Made by a program: the position numbers and the translations under genes
Assembly: GCA_947475735.1 (NCBI GenBank)
Contig: CANJLQ010000008.1
Coordinates: forward strand, 124,001-188,000
From: Caulobacteraceae bacterium
GTDB taxonomy: Bacteria; Pseudomonadota; Alphaproteobacteria; Caulobacterales; Caulobacteraceae
Length of the DNA: 64,000 bases
Reading direction: 5' to 3'
In this document: positions 1-12,473 of the stretch, piece by piece
Numbering within the stretch: position 1 is the first letter of the stretch
Layout: each line of letters starts with the position of its first letter
The notes under the pieces: generated by a model
The model's input: the letters and a program-made list of their open reading frames with translations, nothing else
What the model was told of the DNA's origin: nothing
Database searches by the model: none

Positions 1-574
1 GGGTGCAGGCCACGCCGTCGATCACATCGACGACGTTCCCGGTCGGCAGCAGGGCCCCGCACGACGACCCGGCGGTGTCGCGAAACTCCAGCGGCACCGG
101 CGCGGCCGTGCCCGGCACGCCGTCGATCCGCGCCTCGCCCGCATAGGTGACGACCCCGCCGGGCGTCGCCACCGTGGCCACGGCCGCCTGTCCGGTGTTG
201 ACCATGAAGATGGAGACCGGGGTCTCGCCGTCCTTTGCCTCGACCAGCTCGCGCTCGATGGCGAACGGCCCCACCCCCGCCAGCATGTTCCCGCAGTTCT
301 GCGCGTCGGTGACGATGGCCTGATCGACGAAGACCTGCAGGAACAGATAGTCCACATCGACGCCCTCCCGGGCCGACCGCGACACCACGGCGACCTTGGA
401 GGTCAAGGGATCGGCCCCGCCCATGCCGTCGATCTGGCGGGGATCGGGCGAACCCATGACGCGCAAGAGAAAGGCGTCGCGGGCGGTCGTGTCGGCGGGC
501 AGATCCTCAGCCAGGAAGAAGGCCCCCTTGGAGGTGCCGCCTCGCATCCACATGCAGCGGACGCCCTCATTCAT
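1..574 (-). CDS. galD: 4-oxalomesaconate tautomerase (PrpF family), 3' end outside window
   Basis: PrpF-fold isomerase of the protocatechuate 4,5-cleavage pathway, expected to interconvert keto and enol forms of 4-oxalomesaconate. The translation opens [17 protein letters not shown]; the RGGTSKG stretch and the later NCGN segment (about residue 91) are PrpF-family hallmarks. Only the first 191 codons are visible because the gene runs off the left edge. The ATG overlaps the last codons of the upstream aldolase gene by 8 bases, so the two are probably translationally coupled. PrpF-family proteins also isomerise 2-methylaconitate; the lig context argues for the GalD role. Confidence 0.8.
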   Translation of the reverse strand, partial: MNEGVRCMWMRGGTSKGAFFLAEDLPADTTARDAFLLRVMGSPDPRQIDGMGGADPLTSKVAVVSRSAREGVDVDYLFLQVFVDQAIVTDAQNCGNMLAGVGPFAIERELVEAKDGETPVSIFMVNTGQAAVATVATPGGVVTYAGEARIDGVPGTAAPVPLEFRDTAGSSCGALLPTGNVVDVIDGVACT

Positions 575-1241
575 AGCGCAGGCCCAGGGCCTCCAGCTTT
601 CCGCGCATGTCGTAGATGTCGAGGCCCAGTTCGCCCGCCGCCAACCGGTCGCGCTTGGACGTCTCGTTGGCCTCGCGCGCCAGGCCCTTCTCCAGCACCG
701 AGGCGGCGTCGCCGCGACGTACGACGCAGACCCCGTCGTCGTCGGCCACGATCACGTCGCCGGCCTCGATCGCCGCCCCAGCGCAGACGATCGGAACGTT
801 CACGTCGCCCAGGGTCGCCTTGATCGTGCCTTGCGCGAAGACCGCCCGCGACCAGACCGGAAAGCCCATCTCCGTCAGGTCGCGCACGTCGCGCACGCCC
901 GCGTCGATCACCAGCCCCCGACACCCCCGCGCCTGCGCCGAGGTGGCCAGCAGGTCGCCGAAATAGCCGTCCTCGCACGGAGAGGTCGGAGCCAACACCA
1001 GGATGTCGCCGGGCTGCAGCTGCTCGATGGCGACATGCAGCATCCAGTTGTCGCCGGGAGGGGAGGAGATGGTCACCGCCGATCCCGCGATCCGCGCGCC
1101 GGGATAAATCGGCCGCAACCGCGAGCCGAGCAGGCCGATCCGCCCCTGCGCCTCGTGCACCGTGGCGACGCCCAGCCGCGCGAGGCCGTCGATGACGGCG
1201 GCGTCCGCGCGCGCGATATTGGTAACCACTCGACCGGCCAT
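567..1241 (-). CDS. ligK: 4-carboxy-4-hydroxy-2-oxoadipate aldolase / oxaloacetate decarboxylase
   Basis: Class II aldolase of the RraA-like fold (224 aa) that splits 4-carboxy-4-hydroxy-2-oxoadipate into pyruvate and oxaloacetate, the last step of protocatechuate 4,5-cleavage. Visible family features are the N-terminal [10 protein letters not shown] segment, the [17 protein letters not shown] stretch and the [10 protein letters not shown] motif that carries active-site Arg/Asp residues. The chosen ATG has GGAG about 7 bases upstream. It is transcribed divergently from the LysR gene and followed by the overlapping tautomerase gene. Confidence 0.85.
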   Translation of the reverse strand: MAGRVVTNIARADAAVIDGLARLGVATVHEAQGRIGLLGSRLRPIYPGARIAGSAVTISSPPGDNWMLHVAIEQLQPGDILVLAPTSPCEDGYFGDLLATSAQARGCRGLVIDAGVRDVRDLTEMGFPVWSRAVFAQGTIKATLGDVNVPIVCAGAAIEAGDVIVADDDGVCVVRRGDAASVLEKGLAREANETSKRDRLAAGELGLDIYDMRGKLEALGLRYE

Positions 1242-1288
1242 GCGTGTCTCCCCGCGCGGTGCGGTGATCGCGGTCAGACCCACGAGGG

Positions 1289-1314
1289 GCAAATCGCATT
1301 TGCTCGGATGCGAT
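1289..1314. promoter_or_regulatory. Candidate LysR-type operator in the divergent lig promoter region
   Basis: Two overlapping perfect inverted repeats lie in the 88-bp space between the aldolase and LysR genes: GCAAAT-CGC-ATTTGC at 1289-1303 and ATCGCAT-8nt-ATGCGAT at 1293-1314. LysR-type regulators commonly bind such dyads between divergent genes. The role is inferred from position and symmetry only. Confidence 0.45.
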
Positions 1315-1329
1315 AAGATTTTGCGATAG

Positions 1330-2538
1330 ATGGCTATGGCCTTGTCTCCATTCGACCTGAACCTGCGCCACCTGCGCGCCCTCTCCGTTGTGCTGACCCG
1401 GGGCAGTCTGAGCCGCGCCGCCGAGACGGTGGGCCTGTCCCAGCCGGCCCTGACGCAAGGCCTCGCCAAGCTGGAGCGGACACTGGGCGTGGCGCTTCTG
1501 GTGCGCCGCCCCGACGGGGTGACGGCGACGGAGGCCGGGCAGGCGCTGGCCGAGCGCGCGGACCGCGCCTTTGCCCATCTGGCCGAGGCGGCGCGGCAGG
1601 CCGGCCGCAGCGGCTTCGCCCGACCCGAGCAACTGATCACCGCGACCCAGCTGCGCGCCTTTCTCGCCCTGAGCGATGCCGGCAGTTTCGTCGCCGCGGC
1701 CCGCGCCACAGGCCAGTCCCAGCCCGGACTGCATGCGGCGGTCCGGGACCTGGAACAGATCTGCGCCGTCCCGGTCGTGGAACGGCAAGGTCGCGGCGTC
1801 GTGCTGACCCGGGCCGGACGGCGGCTGGCACGGGGCGCGCGGCTGGCCCGGTCGGAGATCGCGGCGGGCCTGGCCGAAGTTCGGCCCGACGGGGGTGACA
1901 CCAACCGGATCACGGTGGGGGCCATGCCGCTGTCGCGGGCTGTCCTGCTCCCGCGCGCCGTGGCGGCCATGGTCGAGGCGGAGCCGGGCTTCGTCGTCGA
2001 TATCGTTGACGGGGCCTGGCGCGAGCTGGTCGATCCCCTGCGGGATGGGGTACTGGACATCATGGTCGGCGCTCTGCGCGGCGCGATGCACGCCGATCTG
2101 GTCGAGCGGCCCTTGCTGGAAGATCGGCTGATGGTGGTCGGCCGCCGGGGTCACCCCCTCTCATCGGAAACATCGCCCGACATGCAGGCCCTGGCGTCCT
2201 ACCCCTGGGTGATCGGTCGGCCGGGGTCGCCGTTGCGGCTTCTGTGGCAGGCCATGTTCGCGGACGGCCCTCCTCCCGCGGCCCCGGTCGAGTGCGGCTC
2301 GGTCACAGCCATCCGGGGGATCCTTCGCCAGAGCGACCTCCTGACCCTGCTGTCGCGCGATCAGGTGGCGCTGGAGATCGAGGCCGGTGTCCTGGCTCCC
2401 ATCGGCCTGCCGCTGAGCCCGACGACGCGGACCATCGGCATCACCACCCGCGCCGACTGGCGGCCGACGCCGTCCCAGGCGCGCTTTCTCTCCCTGATCG
2501 ACCAAGCGGCGTCCGCGTCGTTTCAGGAAAATGAATAG
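1330..2538 (+). CDS. LysR-family regulator with two N-terminal HTH domains
   Basis: Putative regulator of the flanking protocatechuate genes (402 aa). A first LysR HTH spans about residues 11-70, with the recognition-helix pattern [23 protein letters not shown] second related HTH-like unit follows at about residues 103-165 ([23 protein letters not shown], continuing [13 protein letters not shown]). The effector-binding fold is in the C-terminal 210 residues. Ordinary LysR proteins are about 300 aa with a single HTH, so the extra 100 residues are the second DNA-binding unit. No convincing Shine-Dalgarno precedes the ATG; a second ATG lies two codons in. It is probably a LigR/GalR-like pathway activator, inferred from context. 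Confidence 0.8.
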   Translation: MAMALSPFDLNLRHLRALSVVLTRGSLSRAAETVGLSQPALTQGLAKLERTLGVALLVRRPDGVTATEAGQALAERADRAFAHLAEAARQAGRSGFARPEQLITATQLRAFLALSDAGSFVAAARATGQSQPGLHAAVRDLEQICAVPVVERQGRGVVLTRAGRRLARGARLARSEIAAGLAEVRPDGGDTNRITVGAMPLSRAVLLPRAVAAMVEAEPGFVVDIVDGAWRELVDPLRDGVLDIMVGALRGAMHADLVERPLLEDRLMVVGRRGHPLSSETSPDMQALASYPWVIGRPGSPLRLLWQAMFADGPPPAAPVECGSVTAIRGILRQSDLLTLLSRDQVALEIEAGVLAPIGLPLSPTTRTIGITTRADWRPTPSQARFLSLIDQAASASFQENE

Positions 2539-2594
2539 GCCGCGAGGCTTAGTGATTTGCCGTCCGCCCCGCGCGCCGCGATAGCTCCGAGCCC

Positions 2595-3475
2595 ATGACC
2601 ACGCCCGTGTCCTTCATCGGTTTCGGCGAAGCCGCGTCCGCCTTCGCCGAAGGCTGGCCGGGGGTCGGCCGGACGGTTCGCGCCTATGACCGCAAGACCG
2701 ACGCGGCTGAAACCCGCCCGTCCAAACAGGCGGACTATGCGCGACTGGGCATCGAAGGCCGGCCGACGATGGCGCGCGCCGTGGTCGGCGCGGAGACGGT
2801 CCTTTGCCTGGTCACCGCCGATCAGGCGACGGCCGCCGCGCGGGAAGCGGCCATGAGCCTCGCGCCCGGTGCCCTGTGGTTCGACATGAACAGCGTCGCC
2901 CCCGAGACCAAGCGCGTCGCCGCGCGTGTGATCGAGGCCGTCGGTGGACGCTACGTCGACGTCGCCGTCCTGTCGCCGGTCCATCCGAAGGGGAGGGCGG
3001 CGCCCCTGCTGGTCAGTGGCCCTCATGCCAGAGAGGGCGTCGAGCGGTTGCAGGCGCTCGGCTTCTCCAACGTGACCGCGATCGAGGGCCCGGTCGGGGC
3101 CGCCGCCGCCGTCAAGATGATTCGCTCCGTGATGATCAAGGGCATCGAGGCCCTGTCGGCCGAGTGCGCCATCGCCGCGCACCGCGCGGGCGTGATCGAG
3201 GCCGTCATCGCCTCCCTGGACGCCAGCGAGCCGGGGGCCGACTGGGAGGCGAGGCTGGACTACAATCTGGATCGGATGATGGTCCACGGCCTGCGCCGCG
3301 CCGCCGAGATGGAGGAGTCTGAAGCGACGCTGGACTCGCTGGGAGTCGGCTCGGCCATGACCAAGGCGACGGTCGACATACAGCGCACCATCGGTTCGTT
3401 GGGCGTCAGCCCGCCGCCGCGGGGCCTGCGCGCCAAGCTCGACGCCCTGACCCGACGCCCCGACGAGGCCGCCGC

Positions 3476-3479
<4 letters not shown>
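2595..3479 (+). CDS. NAD(P)-binding oxidoreductase, 6-phosphogluconate dehydrogenase-like with DUF1932 C-terminus
   Basis: A 294-aa protein with an N-terminal Rossmann fold (SFIGFGEAASAFAEGW at residues 5-20) and a helical C-terminal half of the DUF1932 type (AAVKMIRSVMIKGIEALSAE). The architecture matches beta-hydroxyacid dehydrogenase-like enzymes. It lies between the regulator and ligJ and overlaps ligJ by 4 bases (ATGA), so it belongs to the same operon. Its substrate in the pathway is not known to me; a role in metabolising a side-product of protocatechuate or a related aromatic acid is only inferred. Confidence 0.7.
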
Positions 3480-6727
<3,248 letters not shown>

Positions 6728-6815
6728 GCGATGGGGCGGCGCCGGCAGTCAAATGCGATTTCGTCTCCGTCCAGGCGGGGCGGGTGGCGAGGGTCGCTTC
6801 CTTTGCGGCGCGATC

Positions 6816-7871
6816 CTAGCTCCGGGCGTCGCTGAACGTCGCGCTTTCGCGGACGACAAGGCTGACAGGCAAGGTCGCTGAAGGGGTTTCCTCGCCTTCG
6901 AGACGCCGGAAAAGAAACTCTACGAGCGTGGCCGCGCCTCGCTTCAGATCCTGTTTCACCGTCGTCAGCCTCGGGTGGGCGTGATCGGCGATCTCGAGAT
7001 CGTCGAACCCAATGACCGAGACGGTCTCTGGGACGGCCACGTCCCGGGACTGCAGGCCCCGCAGGGCGCCAAGGGCGATCAGATCGGAGGCTGCGAAGAT
7101 GGCGTCGAACTCCACCCCGAGCGCCAACAGATGCTGGACGGTGGCGAACGCGGTATCGCCTGTGAAATGGGCCGGCTGGATCAGGGTCTCATCGAGAGCG
7201 ATGCCGGCGTCCTGGTGCGCCGCCCGATAACCTTCGAGGCGCATCTGGATTTCGGGCAGTTCGGCCGCCCCGAGGAAGACAATGCGTCTACGGCCGGCCC
7301 GGATCAGCGCGGTGACGGCATCTCTGGCGCCGGCCCGATTGTCCGAGCCTACGGAACAATAGCTTTGCTGCGGCAAGTGGGCGCCCCAGACCACGAGAGG
7401 CAGGAACGCCAGCGCCGCCTTGTTCAGCTCCTCGTGCTGGTTGCTCTGGCCGACGATAATGTATCCATCGGCTTTCTGCGACTGAACGTGGTGCAGCAGC
7501 CAGCCCGGTTTCGGTGACGGGAGACGGGACAGGAGAACATCATATCCGCGAGCTGAGACCTCGTCCGCGATATGGCCGAACAGGTGCAGGAAGAACGGAT
7601 CCGAGATCAATTGGCCCGTCTCGTGACCGAGCGGAATGGCGACGCAGATAGTCCGCGTCCGACTGGATCGAAGCCGCTGGCCCGCCTGGTTGATGACATA
7701 GCCATGCTCGGCCGCGATGGCCTGGATCTGGCGCCGGGTGGGCGCAGGGATCAGCGGACTCTCGGCCAGCGCACGGGAGACGGTCGACGTCGACACCCCG
7801 GCCAGACGCGCGATGTCCGACATCTTCAGCGGGGCTCCGGGAGCGATGCTGCTGGAGGGGGATCGCGCCAT
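6816..7871 (-). CDS. LacI-family repressor of the sucrose/esterase locus
   Basis: A 351-aa LacI/GalR regulator. The N-terminal HTH is at about residues 17-40 (MSDIARLAGVSTSTVSRAL), followed by a hinge helix with AGQRLRSSRT and a sugar-binding periplasmic-binding-protein-like domain ending GFDDLEIADHAHPRLTTVKQD. The ATG at 7871 is chosen because it starts about 16 residues before the HTH; an upstream in-frame extension exists. It is divergent from the first esterase gene. Five palindromes of LacI operator type occur at promoters of this locus, and this is the only LacI gene in the window, so it is the probable binder. The effector is likely sucrose, fructose or a derivative (inferred). Confidence 0.85.
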   Translation of the reverse strand: MARSPSSSIAPGAPLKMSDIARLAGVSTSTVSRALAESPLIPAPTRRQIQAIAAEHGYVINQAGQRLRSSRTRTICVAIPLGHETGQLISDPFFLHLFGHIADEVSARGYDVLLSRLPSPKPGWLLHHVQSQKADGYIIVGQSNQHEELNKAALAFLPLVVWGAHLPQQSYCSVGSDNRAGARDAVTALIRAGRRRIVFLGAAELPEIQMRLEGYRAAHQDAGIALDETLIQPAHFTGDTAFATVQHLLALGVEFDAIFAASDLIALGALRGLQSRDVAVPETVSVIGFDDLEIADHAHPRLTTVKQDLKRGAATLVEFLFRRLEGEETPSATLPVSLVVRESATFSDARS

Positions 7872-7931
7872 GGAACTTTCATAGCGCAGGATGGCGGCTT
7901 GGCAACGTGGCGCGCGCTTTCGAGATTCCCC

Positions 7932-7960
7932 TTGCAAGGCCAAAGAGGGGCGCTAACCTC
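7932..7960 (+). promoter_or_regulatory. Weak candidate promoter for the first esterase gene
   Basis: TTGCAAG at 7932-7938 and GCTAACCTC from 7952 resemble the Caulobacter housekeeping pattern (TTGACGS, then GCTANAWC after 10-14 bases), here with 13 bases between. The operator at 7961 would sit at the start site, which fits repression. Prediction by eye only. Confidence 0.3.
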
Positions 7961-7974
7961 CGCAATCGGTTGCA
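7961..7974. promoter_or_regulatory. LacI-type operator, copy 1
   Basis: CGCAATCGGTTGCA, a near-palindrome with GCAA and TTGC arms around a central CG, in the divergent region between the repressor gene and the first esterase gene. One of five related sites in the locus. Confidence 0.7.
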
Positions 7975-8002
7975 TGGTGTCGTGGTGCTCGGGAGCCGTT
8001 CT

Positions 8003-9025
8003 TTGACTGTCGATCCCGAGGCCGATGTCGCGGCCACTGCCCCGATCAACCCGGAACGGTTGCTGTCGCTTGTTCATCCGGAGCTTCGCGAGAGCGCGGC
8101 GGCGATGATCGCCGCGCCGAAAGTCTCGTTCGATGCCGCAAGCCTGGCGGCTGCCCGCCAAGGCTGGCCCGTTCCCCCGGAGCATCCAGCCACCGTCGCG
8201 CCGGTCCTGCGTCGGGCCATCCCCGGTGCGGAGGGTCACGCCTTGGGCGTCGAGATCATCGGACAGGTCACGCCCGGCGCGGCCCGTCCGGCCATCGTGC
8301 ACATGCACGGAGGCGGAATGGTTTCGGGCCGCGCGGCGCACGGCACCCCCTACTGCCAGGAGCTGGCCGCCCACTTCGACGCCATAGTGGTCAATGTCGA
8401 TTACCGTCGGGCGCCGGAGACGCCTTACCCAGGCCCGGCGGACGACACGCTCGCGGCGTGGCGATGGCTGGTCGGACAGGCCGATGCGCTTGGCGTCGAT
8501 ACCTCGCGCATCGCCCTGAGCGGCGTCAGCGCCGGTGGCGGGCACGCGGCCATTCTCGCGCTGAGGCTCGCGGAGATCAGGGGACAGCAGCCCTGTGCCC
8601 TTGTGCTCATCTACCCCATGCTCGACGACCGGACGGGCAGCACGGCCCATCCAGCCTGGCCGATCGGAACCTTTGGCTGGACGGGCCAGGCCAACGCCTT
8701 TGGCTGGTCGGCCTTCCTCGGCACGCCGGCCGGGTCGGCCCAGGTTCCGACCGGGGCGGTTCCGGCGCGGGCCGAGAGGCTCGAGGGTCTGCCTCCCACA
8801 TTCATCGGCGTGGGCTCGCTGGATCTTTTCGTCGAGGAGAACATCGCCTTCGCGCGGGGCCTCGTGCGCGCGGGTGCGCCCGTCGCGCTCGACGTTGTTC
8901 CCGGGGCCTATCACGCGTTCGACTTCGTCGTGCCGGACTCGCGGGTTTCCCAGCGGTTCCGGGCGGGCTGGCAGGACTGGCTGGCTCGCGTTTTCGCGGC
9001 ACCGAAGCAGGAGAGGGCGGCATGA
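8003..9025 (+). CDS. Alpha/beta-hydrolase esterase, hormone-sensitive-lipase family
   Basis: A 340-aa HSL (family IV) carboxylesterase. The oxyanion motif HGGG starts at His102, the nucleophile Ser176 is in GVSAGG, and the His is in PGAYHAFDF near the C-terminus. No signal peptide is visible, so it is probably cytoplasmic. The start is the TTG at 8003 with GGGAG upstream; earlier in-frame starts would overlap the operator. It is a clear paralogue of the exported esterase at 13773 (shared YPMLDDRTGS and GLPPTFIGVG blocks). It overlaps the next gene by ATGA. The predicted substrate is an ester group on the sugar handled by the locus (inferred). Confidence 0.8.
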   Translation: MTVDPEADVAATAPINPERLLSLVHPELRESAAAMIAAPKVSFDAASLAAARQGWPVPPEHPATVAPVLRRAIPGAEGHALGVEIIGQVTPGAARPAIVHMHGGGMVSGRAAHGTPYCQELAAHFDAIVVNVDYRRAPETPYPGPADDTLAAWRWLVGQADALGVDTSRIALSGVSAGGGHAAILALRLAEIRGQQPCALVLIYPMLDDRTGSTAHPAWPIGTFGWTGQANAFGWSAFLGTPAGSAQVPTGAVPARAERLEGLPPTFIGVGSLDLFVEENIAFARGLVRAGAPVALDVVPGAYHAFDFVVPDSRVSQRFRAGWQDWLARVFAAPKQERAA

Positions 9026-10059
9026 AAGGGGGTTCGCGGACCCTGATCCGACGCCGCCTGGCCCTGCTGGCGGGCTTGGCGGTCGCTCTGGGCCTCTGCG
9101 GGTTTCAGCAGCGGGCACCGCTGGAACGAAGACCCGCGCTCGATCCGCTTCCGTCCAGCTGGCTGACAGCGGAGACACTGCCTGTCTGGCCGGAGGGTCC
9201 TCCTGATGGAGGGTTCGCGCCCCAGCCCGTCCCGGCGGATTTCCCGGAGGTCTTCTTCCGGAACGTCGAGACGCCGACCCTTCATGTGTTTCGGCCGGAG
9301 CGCCCGAATGGTCGCGCGGTGCTGCTGGTCCCGGGCGGCGCCTACACCTTCATCGTGGGAACGCATGAGGGGGCGGAGACGGCGTCCGCGCTCGCCGAGC
9401 GGGGCTATGTGGTCTTCGTCCTGATCCATCGCCTCCCGGCAGAGGGGTGGTCCCCACGGCAGGACGTGCCGCTTCAGGACGCGCAACGGGCCATGCGGAC
9501 CATCCGCTCGAACGCGGAACGGTATGGCATAGACCCCGACCGGGTCGCGGCGCTCGGATACTCGGCGGGCGGGCATCTTGTCGCCACGCTGGCCACGGAT
9601 TTCGATCAGGCCGTGTCCGCGCCCCGCGACGCGGTGGATCGGCTGAGCGCCCGTCCCGCCGCGGTCGGGTTGATCTATCCTGTCATTGAGGTCAGCCCGC
9701 CGCTGGAGAATGCGCAGAGCACCCTGTCGCTGCTCGGGCCCGCGCCCGATCCGGCGCTCGTCCTCCGGCGGTCGCCGGCTCGACATGTGACCGCGAGCAC
9801 CTCGCCGACCTTCCTCGTGCACGCCCTCGACGATACGGCGGTTACGCCCGAGAACAGCCTGGGTTTCTTCGCCGCCCTCCGGGAGGCGGATGTGCCCGTG
9901 GAGCTTCATCTCTACGAGGAGGGGGGGCACGGCTTTGGCCTGGGTCCGTCCAATGCCTCTGCCGGATCCTGGCTGAACGCCTTCGACGCATGGCTCGCGC
10001 GCACGCTCGATGCGGCCCCGATCGCCGGCGCGCACCCCGGTCCCGGCCTAAACCCATGA
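9022..10059 (+). CDS. Exported alpha/beta-hydrolase (acetylesterase-like)
   Basis: A 345-aa hydrolase with a hydrophobic signal segment at about residues 12-31 (ending LALGLCGF; the lipobox is poor, so more likely a signal peptide or anchor than a lipoprotein). Catalytic features are the oxyanion-type LLVPGGAY, nucleophile Ser181 in GYSAGG, Asp in HALDDTAVTPE, and His in EEGGHGFGLG. The overall pattern resembles acetyl-xylan-esterase-like and BD-FAE hydrolases. It is coupled to the preceding esterase gene through an ATGA overlap, so one cytoplasmic and one exported esterase are made together. Confidence 0.8.
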   Translation: MKGGSRTLIRRRLALLAGLAVALGLCGFQQRAPLERRPALDPLPSSWLTAETLPVWPEGPPDGGFAPQPVPADFPEVFFRNVETPTLHVFRPERPNGRAVLLVPGGAYTFIVGTHEGAETASALAERGYVVFVLIHRLPAEGWSPRQDVPLQDAQRAMRTIRSNAERYGIDPDRVAALGYSAGGHLVATLATDFDQAVSAPRDAVDRLSARPAAVGLIYPVIEVSPPLENAQSTLSLLGPAPDPALVLRRSPARHVTASTSPTFLVHALDDTAVTPENSLGFFAALREADVPVELHLYEEGGHGFGLGPSNASAGSWLNAFDAWLARTLDAAPIAGAHPGPGLNP

Positions 10060-10111
10060 GGATCATCCACCCGCGCGCTTGCCACGGCGAAAAACTGCGA
10101 TAGGGTCATTA

Positions 10112-10125
10112 CGCAATCGTTTGCA
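10112..10125. promoter_or_regulatory. LacI-type operator, copy 2
   Basis: CGCAATCGTTTGCA upstream of the MFS permease gene, just downstream of a weak -35/-10-like pair (TTGCCA at 10079, TAGGGT at 10101). Its core is the reverse complement of copy 5 (GCAAACGATTGC). Confidence 0.7.
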
Positions 10126-10195
10126 CACCGGTCTCGGCCGGTGGCGATTCGAAACGCAGAGCGTCGATCGAACGACGCCGCCTGGGGAGGATGAC

Positions 10196-11536
10196 ATGGA
10201 CGGCGCTGTGAAGCCGAGGCTACCGCTGTTGCGGATCGTCGAGATGAACCTCGGGTTCCTCGGCCTGCAGTTCAGTTTCGGCCTGCAGCAGGCGAACATG
10301 TCGCCGATCTATTCCTATCTGGGAGCGGACGCGGCCAACATTCCCTTGCTTCAGCTGGCCGGTCCGATGACGGGCCTTCTTATCCAGCCGATCGTCGGCG
10401 CGTTGAGCGACCGCACGGCCTCGCGGTGGGGGCGGCGAACACCATATTTCATCGTCGGTGCGATCCTCTGCTCGATCGGGCTGTTCTTCATGCCCCTTAG
10501 CCCGACGATCCTGGCGGCGGTCAGCCTGCTGTGGATCCTGGATGCGGGCAACAACATCACGATGGAGCCCTATCGCGCCTATGTGAGCGATCGGCTGCCG
10601 CAGGATCAGCTTCGCTTTGGGTTTCTGTCGCAAAGCGCCTTCACGGGCCTCGGGCAGATGCTGGCCTATCTGTCGCCGTCGCTGATGATCAACGTCCTAG
10701 GGTTCGACATCAATGCGGTCGATTCCCATAACATCCCGCTGGTCACGCGGGCGGCGTTCGCGATCGGTGCGGTTCTGTCGCTGACGACCATCCTGTGGTC
10801 GATCTTCCGGGTGCCGGAGCTGCCGCTCCCGGAGGCCGAGCGTCAACGGATCCTGGGCTTGAAGCGAACCGTTGGCGCAACGCTGAAGGAAATCTGGGAC
10901 GCGATCGTCACCATGCCGATGGTCATGCGCAAGCTCGCCCTGATGAGCCTGTTCCAGTGGTACGCCATGTTCGCCTACTGGAACTACGTCGTGCTCTCCA
11001 TCAGCCGGTCCGTCTATGGCGAGGAGGAGGCCGTCTCGGAGGGATTTCGCAGGGCCGTCGTCGACAACGGCGAGATCGGGGGCTTCTACAACGGTGTGGC
11101 CTTCGTCGCGGCCCTGGCGATGGTGCCGTTCGCACGACGTCTCGGCCCGGCCACGACCCACTGTCTCTGCCTGCTGGCGGCGGGCGCCGGCATGCTGGCC
11201 ATGCCCTTCATTTCGGAGAAGGCCTGGCTGTTCCTGCCAGCGGTCGGCGTCGGCCTGGGATGGGCCAGCATCATGGGCAACCCCTATATCATCCTGGCCA
11301 ACAGCATCCCCCCGGAGCGGACAGGGGTCTACATGGGCATCTTCAACATGATGATCGTCACGCCCATGCTGCTGAATGCCTTCACCATGCCGCTGTACTA
11401 CGACAGCCTGTTGGCCAGTGATCCCCGGCGGGTCCTGATGCTGGCGGGGGTGCTGATGGCGATCGCGGCGGTCTGCGTGCTGTGGGTTCGCCCGCGGACG
11501 GGCCGTCCGGTGGTCGGCGAGGCGTTGGTCGCTTAA
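10196..11536 (+). CDS. MFS sugar permease, SUT/GPH type (probable sucrose:H+ symporter)
   Basis: A 446-aa inner-membrane transporter with about 12 membrane segments. The N-terminal signature [20 protein letters not shown], the motif [17 protein letters not shown] in the loop after TM2, and [12 protein letters not shown] in TM10 are typical of proteobacterial sucrose/maltose permeases (Xanthomonas SuxC and Caulobacter relatives). The ATG has GGGGAGG at 10184. Its own operator precedes it. Sucrose is favoured because a GH13_4 enzyme and a fructokinase lie downstream; maltose is the alternative. Confidence 0.85.
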   Translation: MDGAVKPRLPLLRIVEMNLGFLGLQFSFGLQQANMSPIYSYLGADAANIPLLQLAGPMTGLLIQPIVGALSDRTASRWGRRTPYFIVGAILCSIGLFFMPLSPTILAAVSLLWILDAGNNITMEPYRAYVSDRLPQDQLRFGFLSQSAFTGLGQMLAYLSPSLMINVLGFDINAVDSHNIPLVTRAAFAIGAVLSLTTILWSIFRVPELPLPEAERQRILGLKRTVGATLKEIWDAIVTMPMVMRKLALMSLFQWYAMFAYWNYVVLSISRSVYGEEEAVSEGFRRAVVDNGEIGGFYNGVAFVAALAMVPFARRLGPATTHCLCLLAAGAGMLAMPFISEKAWLFLPAVGVGLGWASIMGNPYIILANSIPPERTGVYMGIFNMMIVTPMLLNAFTMPLYYDSLLASDPRRVLMLAGVLMAIAAVCVLWVRPRTGRPVVGEALVA

Positions 11537-12447
11537 GTCCGCGCGACGTTCGTGGCCGCGAACCTGAGGGCATCCTCGACCCGATCGCGCCATGCCGCCT
11601 CGTTGTGCCCGACGCCGGGATAGATTCTGCGCACGAAGTCGTCTCCGGCCCGGTATCCGAGCGTGATCAACGCATGCGCCAGGGCACCATGCGGGCGAGC
11701 GTAGAAGCGGTCGATGTCGTCGCCGCTGGCGTCCACCCAGAAGCGATGGGTCCCGGACGCTGGAGGTAGCCGCTCCTTGGCCCAACGCTCCACCGTCACG
11801 CTGACGGCCGCCAGGAAGCCTTCGGCGACGGGCTGGTCGACCGACAGGGGCAGGAAGCTGAGATGCAGCGAAAGCAACGCCGCGCCCGCGAACGTCTTCG
11901 GATGGTCCGCCAGCATCTCCAGAGACACGACAGCCCCCATCGATGAGCCGATCAACCAGGTCCTGTCAGGGGGCGGATGGTCAGGAAAGCGGACCCGAAC
12001 GCTCGGCATGACCTCGTCCAGCAGTGTCCGGGCGTAGGCTTTCGAGCGGCCGGGGCCGCCGAAGGCCGTCTCGATGGCCTGTTGCGCCTCGCCCGGCATC
12101 ATCGACAACAGGCTCTCGGGCGCGAAGTCGCGAAGTCGCGCGTCGGTCGAGGACACCGCGACGATCATCACCCCGCCAAGGATACCGTCATCAACAAGCC
12201 GCGCAGCCGCCTGATCGATCTCCCACGCGACCCCGAAGCCGACCCTGGCCGCGTCGAACATGTTCTGTCCGTCCTGGGCGTAGAACACCTGTTCGGGACG
12301 GCCTCCGTAGCGCCAGACCTGCACTTCAAGGTCGGCGGGCACACCTGATGCCGGTCGAACGGTCGGCTCCGAAACGAACAGCCGCCCCCGGCCGCAGACG
12401 GGAGCCGTCTCGACGAAGGAAAGCGCCTTGGGCGATCCTGCTCGCAC
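11533..12447 (-). CDS. Putative esterase, enterochelin-esterase/esterase-D-like alpha/beta hydrolase
   Basis: About 304 aa. The fold is indicated by VFYAQDGQNMFD (oxyanion region), nucleophile Ser169 in IGSSMGA, and the catalytic His in GVGHNEAAW near the C-terminus. No signal peptide is seen. The start is uncertain: a GTG at 12447 sits directly after GGAG, and a shorter form beginning further in is possible. It follows the exported esterase at 12474 in one transcription unit (26-bp gap) and its stop overlaps the MFS permease stop convergently by 4 bases. Confidence 0.75.
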   Translation of the reverse strand: MRAGSPKALSFVETAPVCGRGRLFVSEPTVRPASGVPADLEVQVWRYGGRPEQVFYAQDGQNMFDAARVGFGVAWEIDQAAARLVDDGILGGVMIVAVSSTDARLRDFAPESLLSMMPGEAQQAIETAFGGPGRSKAYARTLLDEVMPSVRVRFPDHPPPDRTWLIGSSMGAVVSLEMLADHPKTFAGAALLSLHLSFLPLSVDQPVAEGFLAAVSVTVERWAKERLPPASGTHRFWVDASGDDIDRFYARPHGALAHALITLGYRAGDDFVRRIYPGVGHNEAAWRDRVEDALRFAATNVART

Positions 12448-12473
12448 CTCCGTCTGGGCCAGATCGCTCGGGA

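Noticed and set aside
567..2154. Long minus-strand open frames of about 500 codons covering the LysR gene
   Set aside because: They are low-complexity Arg/Ala/Gly-rich shadows of the real plus-strand LysR gene; only the segment from 1241 to 567 is a true gene (aldolase).
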